A stretch of DNA of 64,000 nt from NCBI GenBank assembly GCA_029721515.1, contig CM056558.1, positions 12,989,240 through 13,053,239 of the forward strand, given 5' to 3'. Source of the DNA: Synanceia verrucosa. Lineage: Eukaryota; Chordata; Actinopteri; Perciformes; Synanceiidae. Below the pieces are notes generated by a model. That model saw only the letters and a list, made by a program, of their open reading frames with translations, did not search any database and had not been told where the DNA came from. A program made the translations under genes and the position numbers. Positions within the stretch are counted from its first letter, which is position 1, and each line of letters begins with the position of its first letter. Of the stretch, positions 13,201-23,724 are shown piece after piece.

Positions 13201-16200
13201 TTGGCACGCAATCTTCCTCAGGAGCAGCACAACTAAAGCTCTCCTGCCTCCTGTAGTCTGTCTCCCGCTACCTCCCACTAATTGGATTTAATGAGCGATT
13301 TAACAACACAGCACTGCCCGATCAAATCAAACTGCTACTGTCCACTGCGCTTAATCCCGGGTCACTGCTTTGTAATGTCCCAGGTCCCTCTTTTCTGTAA
13401 GGTTCCTGCAGCCTCCTTGCTGCTCACACATTCCCTCCCTCTGCCCTCACCCTCTTGTCTGATTCTCTTAATGTCCACACCGTCTAACCAAGAACAGGCT
13501 GAGAAACCCCCCATCCAAAAACTCCACCGACCGTGTTCTCACAGACTCGTCATAGCCGGAGAAGGATGGTTCATTGTTGAGCTTAGGGTGAGATCACACT
13601 TACTGTACAGGTCAATGGGAATACGATCCCTGACCCTGCAGCTTAAGCTTATCAAGTTTGAGTTGCACACTAAAAAAAACTGATTTAAATGTTTCTTGTT
13701 GGTTCAGCTTTAAGAGAGACTTTTATTTTTTTAGACTATTGAAGTTCTCACCTGACTGAACAAGTTGGATTAATTAATGCAAAGGATGTGAATAATTTTG
13801 TCCAAAACATCCAAATCTGTGTAATATTTACATTTTAAATGTAAGCCATCCAAGGCAACTCATCAGAAGTGAGCAGAACCATTTCTTTTGCTTTATGTAT
13901 ACTTAAGACGGCAGAGCATTGTGCTGAAGAGTTTCAGATTTGGTCAAAGTTACAGTATCGTTGTGAGAAAACATACTCCAGACTTTTCCGATCAAGCTAC
14001 ACGTCAACTGCATTAAATCGTAACAGTGAACTTTATTGGAATCAGTGACCGTGATGGATTGTACAACTTCAGCAAGTTTAAAGAGTCTGCAACTGATTTT
14101 TACACCATGTGGAATGGAAACCAAATGCTGCCTACAAAGCAAAATACTAAATCTAAAAAATAAAGCATCCTTTGCAAAATAATTCATCATAATAAAAGTG
14201 ATATCTACATATTTCCATCCTCCCCATACTTTAACCTGCCTTTACTCCAAGTATAATTACTTACAGTATCTACTGATACAGTGCAACCGTTACTCACACA
14301 TGTGATGAAAACTGCAATTTAATGTCATTAAAATTTCCCACAATTCACTAAAACTAAAGGTCAGCTTATGTAAGATGCTCTGCACTTGGCTGTATATGTT
14401 CATGTACATTTGAAATGTAGAATTATTTTTCAGTGGAGTGGAGATTTCTTTTTAATTCAAAGGATATAGGAAGCATCCATGCATTGCAAGTAAGACAGTG
14501 GCAGCCTCTACGAAAGCAGAGTCTCCAGTTGAGAGAGATTTGTCAATGCAGTTTGGCAAAGCTGCTTCTCAACTTAGAATTATGCCAAAAGCAGCTTAAT
14601 TATTAGGTCAAAGGAGAAATGGCCAGGAGCTGAGAAAAGGAGGGGTCTGTTGGGGTTCTTTCAGGGTTCAACATGTTATTATCTCTGCATTTGTTTGGGC
14701 GGTGTCACTGCAAGGTATTATTTTCTTAAAGTACATGTAAATATGTTTTTTTCTTTTGGTCACACATTTTATATATTATCATTTCATATGACTATTTTAG
14801 CTTATGCAGATGAAAACAGTTTTGACTGTTTTAAAATCAACAACTAATGCAACATAATTAAAACATTAAAAGGCTGACCAGGATTCATAGGTGCACTTTT
14901 TTGAGACTGGTAGAGTCACCACCAAAAATGCTCTGCTTCTTTTGAATGTTTAACATAGCAACAGATCGAGATGGACAAAGATACTCTCTGTGGTCACATT
15001 TGTTTCATAGTATTTTTCATAGCTCCTCACATTGGTTAACATAACTGCATACACACATATCTATTAAACTGCCTCTCATTCAAATGCAAACATCATTATG
15101 TAAAAACACACTGGCCCAAATTCTATTTTCAGTATTTTACATTTAAAAAGCCAAAACGAAATCCTGCCAGGCAACATCCCCAGTGATTTCCTGTCAGCCT
15201 GTCATAACCAAAATATCAAAGCTGGTATTACTGTTAACATATGGATTAATGTGACCTTTCAGCCTGAAACATTGGCAGTGATGCATTTCTAGGTACAAAA
15301 CTAGATTTGCAAAACCATGTTAATGTGCAGACTGTAATAACTTCAGGCTCTTCTGTGAGGAATCAAACGAAGGCCATCCAGCTGAAAAACATAGAATTCA
15401 GCGTTATCCATAGCACAGATTTAATAATGTGTATTACATCGAGTGCTCATTTAAAAAGTGAATGAATTTATGCAATTAAATATAATAATATACAAATAAA
15501 TTTATGCAGTAGAGTGACCCATGTGTTCCTTTCCATAATATTCCCATTTTTAAACGATGCTCCAGTTCATACTGTGCAGCACACATCTACATTTTCTCTA
15601 TGTAATAACAATCTCACTATTTTGATGTTTGATGTTTTCTGTTGCACCCAGCATTTATACAGAAGCCTATCACAGGGGCACTGAAAGCCCAATTTATGTT
15701 TTGCCACCAGAGACTATATCGTAACCGACAGCCAGCTTTCATTGCACTAAAGCAGAGAAAGATATTTATATGGATGTTTGCCGCGATCTCTGGTCGACGC
15801 TTTAATCTCTCTGCCATCGCTCTGTCTCTCTTTTAATTCTGTTTTCATTTGTCTTTCTCTTTTTAGTGGCTCCCGTTCTCATCCGCCCTCTCTAAGTTTG
15901 CCCAATTCCCTCTCGGTTCAGCGGCAGGGCACTAGGTCACAGCACTGGCTTGATTTTCACACTGTTCCCTCTAGTGAACGCCACATCAAGTTAATCAGGG
16001 TTAACAATTGCGGCGGTGCCTTGCTGAGCAGGGCTCCCAACGGCTTAGTGTAGCCTGGCTCTGGTGATACAGATGGGCTCATAATCTCTGTTCTGGGAGC
16101 AAAGGGGATGGATGAGGGCGGATGAGCACCGTGGGTGCGTGGGTGGGTGTTGGGAGTGGGACGGTGGTGGTCAGAAGAACAAAATTATAAGATAAAAATA

Positions 16201-17769
16201 TAAAAATGGATTAGATTTCCCAAAGGCAGGACAGAACAGAGTGATGGAGTTAACCTTGAATAGAAGATTTTGTAAGGTAGCTTCCTTAACATGCAGTGAG
16301 AATATTTCTCTCATGCTCTCACTATTAGGACAGTCTTCTTTCCCTTGTTTCTTTATTTCTAGGCTTCAGCGCTTTGCCAGCTCTGCTCATTGTCTGAATT
16401 CACCAATCTTTACCTCATGTTTAAACTCAATTTTGAGAAATTTTTGAGGATTAACTGCTGAGTGAAAGAAGGACAGTGCTACAACAACAAGCACAAATTT
16501 GTTCAGAGAGTGTAAACCAGACAAAAGTTTGACCACACGAGTCAAGACTTGAAAGAGAACTAGTGCGATGTCAAGGGTCAAGAAGAATCAGAATTACAAA
16601 TCCACAGTGAGCGTATGATGTTTTCAGATCAAAGAGAAGGGGAAGAACATTGTTAGGACTGAACTTCCAGTGCTGAAGATGACTGAAGCGTGACACGTTT
16701 CGCAAAACAGAACTCTCAGTGCAACAGCAGCTGGCTGGCTTGCACAACGCAGCCCCGGGTGTCCCAGCTATAGGCCACACAGACTTAATTATTCATTCAG
16801 ACAGGAGAAGCATTACACAACCTTCCTTTCTTCATTGCACCAATGGAGAAAGAGTCTTCCGCATATCGCACAGCCTTGGGTGACAGAAATGGAGCTCAAT
16901 TTTCTGTCGCACTGAACCATTTTTTACAGCAACTAAACCAAACTAGACTCTCAAGATGACCTTTTCAACTACAGAAACTAGGTTGATTGTCTTATATTTT
17001 ACAATTTAATGTGGCAGACTGTCCCTTTTCCCAAGTTATACCACAACTCTAGCACTCTAGCTTCTCCCTTTTTTTCCCCCATTACCGTCTTGCTTTCCAG
17101 ATGTTGCACCTCTTCAGAATGACACATGTATTATTAACACGAGGTTCAAGTGCTACCCATGCAGGGACACTCACAGACTTTCACAGGTTTCTGTTGGTGC
17201 CACCATTTTGATTTGACTGTGGCAGTTTTTGCAAAAAACATTAAGAATCTGTGACACCAAACTAAATATTTCATAGCCTTGGCAGCTCAAAAGCTTCAAA
17301 GTCCAGGCTTGAGAGCCCTTCTATCCATTTATTATCCATCTCAACTAGCACCATGAAAGTCTTACAATGACCAAGTTGAAGGTGTTATTCTTGAACTGCT
17401 AAGTTGTCCCATGAACGCAGAGAATGGACTTTGTAAAGTGCAAGACCAGGTAAAAAAGATATGCAGGGAAAGTGGTTGCTGATGCTGCAGTGTGGCTTTG
17501 TGGAATATGCATGCTAGACTGAGCTGCAATGTCTCACAAGCCCAAGTGTCTAAATGCATCATCCAAATTCATCCCTGCACCACTGCAATCCAGTTTGTGA
17601 GGGTCAATCAGTGATCAAACCTGGGGAATGAGATTGAAACAAAAACCAAAACGTTTAAGACCCACTGAACTCCATCTGCCCTCGTTGCCCTCTTTAAACA
17701 AAGAAAAGGACAGTTCATTGAAAGTTCACGTCCATTATCATCATCTCTGAATTTGGTCGTGCCTCGTAC
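10261..17769. other. Gene-free stretch, AT-rich then mixed
   Basis: 10.26-12.5 kb is AT-rich and featureless. About 12,900-13,420 and 15,620-16,110 are unique-looking, moderate-GC blocks with no reading frame that resembles a known protein. They are the best non-coding candidates for conservation in this part. No tRNA, snRNA or full transposon was recognised. Confidence 0.5.
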
Positions 17770-18125
17770 CATATCCTTGTGATTGGCGGGGAAGGAGGAG
17801 GAGCGAGCTTACTGAACTTAACCCAACAACCGCTGCTGATATGACACACGACGTGTTCTACTTCTGACCCTGATACGCAGGGTCGCTGTTCGGTCAGACT
17901 GCCGCTGTAGGCTCTGTCTGTGTGTTTGTGTGTGCCAGGAGGTGGGGGGCTGTAGTTAAGCGAAAAAAAGCAAAAGCCCAAAATATCTCAGTGTCATAAC
18001 ACTTCTGAACCTGCCCCGCCCAACATGAAAACGGGTTCAAATAGAGTTCACGTTTGAGGCCACACCTCCTCGCCGCTACGTCAGCAGGCAGACGGCGTGT
18101 TGTCATGGGTGAGAAAGACCCCAAC
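17770..18125. promoter_or_regulatory. Candidate promoter-like GC-richer patch
   Basis: Within AT-rich surroundings this patch has an inverted CCAAT box (GATTGGCGG at about 17780), a GC box (CCCCGCCC at about 18014), a CRE-like TACGTCAG near 18077 and a local excess of CpG. At 18105 an ATGG is followed at once by GTGAGA, a good donor on the plus strand. No downstream exon could be tied to it, so it may be an orphan promoter, an enhancer or chance. Confidence 0.3.
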
Positions 18126-18308
18126 TACGTCCCAGTTTCTGGTTCTGTTGGCAAGGCCACAGCGACCCCCAGTGGGACCTGGTCCTCTGGTCCATGAACT
18201 GGGTTTAGAAATGTGCTGGTTTTAATGTCACTTGTAAAAACACATTACCGTCTCAAATCTGCACGCTAAAACAAATTGTGGCTATTTATATAAACGAATT
18301 CCTTGTAA

Positions 18309-18332
18309 AAAATAAATAAATAAATAAATAAA
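18309..18332. repeat. (AAAT)n microsatellite
   Basis: About six AAAT/AAATA units in a row in AT-rich DNA. Confidence 0.85.
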
Positions 18333-18369
18333 AATACATTTGAATCTTATAAATCATGACAATTTGTTA

Positions 18370-18437
18370 TTAATCAAATGTTGAATAGAATTAATATATT
18401 TATGGCAATATATTAATTCTATTCAACATTTGGTTAA
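18370..18437. repeat. Near-perfect inverted repeat, 31-bp arms
   Basis: Arms 18370-18400 and 18407-18437 are complementary except at one position (T74/G33, a G-U wobble in RNA). They are separated by the 6-base loop TATGGC. The inner 26 bp are perfect. The arms are AT-rich. It could be a palindromic transposon remnant or a hairpin transcript; nothing around it decides. Confidence 0.9.
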
Positions 18438-20836
18438 CAGTCTGTAATTTTGAAATATTAGAACTTGACGCATGTCAAAGACATAACTAGTAATTTAAAT
18501 CATTTTGTATTTTAAAACATTGATGAGGAGAAAATACAGAAATAAAAAAGATAAATGTCAACAATATATTCTTCACACTGTATGTTTGGGATTTTCAATC
18601 ATGCTTTAAATGTTTTCCAAAATAAATACTTATAAAGGCTCATTACAGGCTCTAAAATAAACATTTCATTGAGACTATTTCATATATTTTGGTTTTTACA
18701 TGAACAAGTTCATATTTATTGACTAAAAAAAATAGCCTATAAAATTCTTCTACTGAATTGTAAAATAAATGTTGTGGTACACGTTGGTATGATGTATGAG
18801 GAGAATACACTCTCAGAAAAAAAGCTGCATAACTCAACTATCCCAAGTTCTGTTCTTTTTATTTAATATTACTAAATGTTTATTACATTTTAATATAATG
18901 ATATATATATTGTATATAATGTGAATCTATGGAGAACAAAATGCCAAATTATGACTCCAGAAGTACAGTATTATAAGCCTGATAGATATTATGCTTAACA
19001 TATGTAACATTTTGTTCATGCCTTACAAATTAAATCATAAAATACTTAATAAATAATGAGGTGAAAATAAAAAATACATTTTAAAAATGTATAAAGTGAA
19101 TGTTACTGCCAAAACAAAAATCTTTAAAAACAAACTTGAATATTTTTTGACAATTTTAAAAGATAGTTTACATGCATTATTTATATGTTATATTTATATA
19201 ACATAAATATAAGTTATATTTATATATGTTCTATGACAATTGTAAAAACATTTTATTTCAACTTACATATCAACAATCCAATATTTTTTTAAAGACCATT
19301 GTCAAAATGACACACACAGAAAAAAGGATGCATTCATGGTCCCAAATTTATACTGTCTTGGAATGGGGAAAAAGTTTTAAAAAATTCACATGGGCAACTT
19401 TGTGGAAGTTAAATGTGATAATGTGACCAAATATCTATGTATGTTGACTTCATAAAATGAGACCTGTTAGAAAGCATTCGGTTAAAGAAATTTATTTAAT
19501 ACAAATACATTAATATATTCAATTCCCACACATTTTTCTTGAGAATTATATTCTAATTATATTTCATAAAAGCACTACACTGTGCATATGCACTCACTAT
19601 TGCTTATATTTTCTGGATCGAGACAAGGAATACAAAAAAGTTAATGTGCATGTTAGGGGCCCAAAAGTGATCTCATAAATAACAAATAAATAAAGAGTGC
19701 AATTTTTTTCCACATATTTTTGGTGTTTGTGAATATAAAACCAAAAAAAGTCATCAAGAGGTGCAAACATTTGGAAAAAATTGTTCTTTAACATATTAGT
19801 GTTTTTTTTTGCACTGCAGCTTAAAGATTACAAGACCATTTTTGTACAACAAAGTTCCCAATAAAGCCTAAATCCCTAAATTTATTAAATTTAAATTTAT
19901 CCCTAAATTTGTGATAGTGCACTAACCTCATGGAGTTATCTGACAGACTGATATTACACTACAAGCATACAGCTCACCAGTAGCAATGGGGATATACTTT
20001 GTTAAAAAGGCTAGGAGCGCCCACTAGTGTTGCAAATAACTACTACAGCAGCATCGAATGATTTGCTCTTTCCTATTGTGTCCTTTACCAGCCTTAAATT
20101 TGACATTTTAACAACCACCTTCAGTTTTAGTTTGACAGAGTATCCATTGCATTTAATGTTTCCCTGAGAATTACTGTGAAGTTTCAAATGCCTTTGAAAC
20201 TGCATTATCGTCACCATGGGATAGCAAACCTTTGAAATATTAATTCAGTTCTTTTTTGATAGTGTTAGTGGTTCTTTCAGTGATATGCTTCTGAACGTAT
20301 TAATTAACAAAGCACACATTTCAACAGTTAAATGAATATAACACAACTTGCATGGAAAATTAAACATAACAGCATAACAACAGTTGTTTTTTGTTATTTT
20401 TTTAAATATGCTGCTGTGTTCTTCATTATATATAGGCTGAATTTCTTCTGATGATCAGTAAAACCGTGTTCTTGATCCACCCTGTTCTCTTCAGTCAGCT
20501 GATGAATATTTTGAACGGTGGTATTTCAAGAAGATGAGTATCATTCATCAAGACTGAACAGCTAATACATTTTCCAACAGCTCAAGGACAGAGGTCAGCT
20601 AAATCTGCAACCGTCTGATGCATTCGCTGATGGCAGAAATGTGTGATGCACCAGGTGTGGTTGGTACTCAGCTCACAACACAACAGGATGGAAACCATTT
20701 TCATCAAGATTTCACACGTGGCATTGGCGGGATTTCATATTTCCATGGGAAACACACAATACACCATGTCAGTGTTTTGATCAGCCTCTGCACACAAACT
20801 TGACAAGTCTTAGGTAAGCCCTCATGAGGTGGGGAG

Positions 20837-20837
<1 letters not shown>
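18438..20837. other. AT-rich gene-free stretch
   Basis: Strongly AT-rich DNA with no exon of recognisable family. A CTCF-like core (GAGCGCCCACTAGTG) is at about 20015-20029, one base off the consensus on the minus strand. Confidence 0.55.

Positions 20838-20882
<45 letters not shown>
20838..20882. repeat. (GT)n microsatellite
   Basis: About 22 uninterrupted GT units, plausibly polymorphic. Confidence 0.95.
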
Positions 20883-20885
<3 letters not shown>

Positions 20886-21411
20886 CACCCTGCATGTCTG
20901 GTCCCAATGCAGAAAGTGAAACTGTGGAGGAGCTGTAAGGTGCAGGACAGGGACTCTTCCACTGTGCACAGGCAGAAGGGAAAGAAATACAAGATGAGTG
21001 GCGGTAAGATGGTAGATGAGGCTGTTATTTACAAGATCTTTTCACCATGATGACCATTTTAATTTGCACTGGGGTCCGTTTCACAAAGCAGGTTTAGTGA
21101 AAACTCTGAGTCTGTTAACCCTCAAATGAGGGAAACTGAGTTTTCCCTTTCAAAAAGGGAGGTAACTCAAACCAGAGAAAGAGGGGTAACTCTAGCCTGT
21201 TTCACAGAGAGAGATAACTTAAGTTCTCGTTCAGTTACCGTAGTAACAGACTCTATGATGCTCATCTGGTCGGGACCAGGTGTTTCTAAATGAACCTCGA
21301 GTTTCTCTCTGTCTCCGCCCTCTTTCAGCCACACACGCTATTTGATTTCCTCATTCATTAATTCAGTCAGGAGGCGAGTTTTGGTGTAGCCTAATTCTGC
21401 CGTCTGTCAAA

Positions 21412-21624
21412 ATGACATGTCCTTTCATTAACGATCCAGTGGATGAAGGAGCAGCATTACTGCGCAGAGAATTAAATATTCGTCGGCAGATTGTTATCAG
21501 ACCACGCATTTCTGAGCTGTACCGTTTCACGTCACAGTCCATAATCTACAGACACAACCTAATCCATCCTTACATTTGCAACATTATCAACTGCAGTCAT
21601 GCTCTCACATCCCATCGTGTGTGA
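21412..21624 (+). pseudogene. Harbinger transposase N-terminal fragment
   Basis: A 70-codon frame opens with MTCPFINDPVDEGA and contains ISELYRFTSQSIIY followed by a HALTS phrase. This resembles the N-terminal region of vertebrate Harbinger transposases (HARBI1 family: RF..x.I.YL...L.PY). The DDE nuclease core that should follow is absent and the frame stops at 21624, so it is a fragment rather than a working gene. Confidence 0.65.
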
Positions 21625-22091
21625 ATTTCTGGCTTAGGGCCAGCTCCTCTGCCTCCGTTAGAGATTGGCGGTGCTGGACCACCACCCGATATACGGGCAT
21701 CTGTTGGCTGAGTAGAAGTCTGTGTTGGTCTTTAAATATAATTATTTAACAGAACATTCAGGCTATGTATGGCAGTGTGCAAAATACCTGTCAATATTCG
21801 GGGGATCCCATCTCTGAATTGTCGCGCAATACAAATATACATTTTCTCAACATGTAGTAGCCTATGGAAAGTTGTGCATTACAATTCAAGGAAACTACTG
21901 AATAAAGGGATCGACATGCAATCAGTGCACTTGTCAAGGACCGCCTGGCAAAAAAAATTTTAATATTGGACATTGTGAGCTTAGAAAACATTTTAGTGAC
22001 CATTAAGTCAGAGATCTGTTAATAGGCTACCATTCAAACAGTTTTCCCCTGTAATATTATTGTGACTGCAAAGGACTACATTTAAACTTAA

Positions 22092-22196
22092 TTACGCACT
22101 GACACGGGCAGCAATGTTCTCCCACGCCGTCTCCCTCTCTTTCACAGCTGTAGCTGTGTTGCACTTCTTTCTAAAAACATGTTTGAAACTCGCCAT
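22092..22196 (-). pseudogene. Harbinger Myb/SANT-like accessory protein, first exon
   Basis: A 34-codon minus-strand frame starts MASFKHVFRKKCNTA and continues with KERETAWENIAARV, the pattern of the Myb/SANT-like DNA-binding protein encoded opposite the transposase in fish Harbinger elements. It stops at a TAA that lies inside a possible donor (GC|GTAATT), so in the intact element it was probably the first exon of a longer protein. No following exon was found. Confidence 0.6.
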
Positions 22197-22479
22197 ATGA
22201 GCGCACTAAGATTTCCAATTCAAGTGAGGTGAAAAACGCAGCCCTCCGCTTCCCTGTTGCCATGGTGACTCGTCAACTCGGAGCTCCATTGATGCTGGCT
22301 TTTTGTAGTTGTGGCGCATGCGCTTAACTCTGGGTGAAACTACTCAGAGTTGATTAAACCAACTCAAATCAGCTGTTCTGGAACCGGAAACTCAGAGTTT
22401 CTTATCTCAGAGTAGATCAACTCAGAGTTTAGGGTTACACTCAGAGTTTGTTGAACCTGCTTTGTGAAACGGACCCCTG

Positions 22480-23396
22480 GTTAATATTATGCATGCACAC
22501 AAGAACAAACATGATCTTGCAATAATATGACGCAGGTCTTATTGTAAGTCGCTTTGGATAAATAAATGTGTATAAGTGCATTATATTTGTAAAAAGCTAC
22601 CTTCCACATGCACTTTTATTGCATCAGCCATCTGCAGGATTAGCTGTTCAAGTCATCCACTTGCTCCTCTGCAGCAGGTGCAACCAGTCGGTTGTATGAG
22701 ACAGCCAGCATCATCTGTAGACAATATTAAATTAGCTTCAATAGAGATGACAAATTCAGAAACTGTTTAGCAAGGAAGCCAACACATTGGATTATCTTCT
22801 TTATTTCTTCTCTTTATCTCATTTTCTCAGATGTCTCTCAGTAAAAACCCCCTTCTAGATCTCAGTAAGAAAATAAAATTGTCTGTAAAAGGATCAGATA
22901 AATATTAAAAAAGCCTGATGCCTGAGCAAATACTTGATGTTTGCACAAAGCACCTTTTCAACTCAGTTGCAAAGCGAAACCTTAAACCTGACTGATTTGA
23001 AGAAGCCACAGAGCTGTCAGCGATGTAACAGCATGTCCGTTACAGTGAACTGAATAATGAAAGACAGAAAAGACAGGGCTGTGAAGGGAGCTTCCTGGCA
23101 GACCTAATTTAAAAGACAGGAGTGCAAGGTGGACTCCCTATCACCTGTTTTGGAAGAGCACACACTGATTCCTTCGTGCACAGGCATCCACTCTGGTTTT
23201 ATTTTCTTCTTTCTCAATGATAGTGGAAACATTTGGTTGCTGAGCTGTGGTTTGCCCATGCCTCATTATGGGCATTACAAGTATTTTGTTATGCTTGTTT
23301 GTTCATGAACGTAAGAGGAGCTGCTAGCAAAAAGATGTCAACTTGCATCTCCTGTTCCTAACTGGAAACTCTGTGCTGTGGTTTGTTTGTTTCTCA
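22480..23396. other. Intergenic, no feature seen
   Basis: Unique sequence between the Harbinger element and the 3' end of the transporter gene. I see no coding exon or repeat of known type. Confidence 0.5.
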
Positions 23397-23402
23397 TTTA
23401 TT
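23397..23402 (-). terminator. Candidate poly(A) signal of the MFSD8-like gene
   Basis: AATAAA on the minus strand, about 320 bases after the stop codon at 23725. It is the nearest canonical hexamer I noticed, which would give a 3' UTR of roughly 340 bases. Other weaker hexamers may be used. Confidence 0.4.
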
Positions 23403-23724
23403 CTAATTAGATTTTCACTGCAAGAAAAAAAAAGTCTTACAGCAATTTTAGCTTGAAACAGAAATGAGACCCACATTTACACAAATCCTTTTTAACCTTT
23501 GCAAGTGCTGCATGTTGTGCACATGGACAATGAGTGTAAATGAAAGAGTAATTGCTACTTCTTCCTATGAGATTCAGTACCCATCTCTAGTGGTTAATAA
23601 TCCTCCACTAATTAAGATTTGTTACACATGTGTGCACAGCAATAATGCCACAGATGCAAAAACTGGTGCATAAATGCATACAATGACAATTCCTCAAAGC
23701 AAATATGGTCATAATTTCCTTCAC

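Larger units (their letters stand above)
21072..22476. mobile_element. PIF/Harbinger-type DNA transposon, decayed
   Basis: The termini are inverted repeats that begin GGGTCCGTTTCAC at both ends and are identical for about 23 bp. They are flanked by the 3-bp direct repeat CTG (21069-21071 and 22477-22479), which fits the 3-bp CWG/TWA target duplication known for PIF/Harbinger. Further inward, both ends contain repeated CTCTGAG / ACTCAGAGTT motifs. Inside are a transposase-like N-terminal exon on plus and a Myb-like exon on minus, the two-gene layout typical of the family. The catalytic middle is missing, so this 1405-bp copy is non-autonomous. Confidence 0.85.

Noticed and set aside
13282..13683. 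133-codon plus-strand frame
   Set aside because: No recognisable domain, no splice context, and composition like surrounding non-coding DNA.
18105..18196. Short plus-strand frame MGEKDPNYVPVS
   Set aside because: It ends after about 30 codons, no family was recognised, and GTGAGA right after ATGG is better read as a donor. Kept only as part of the promoter-like patch.
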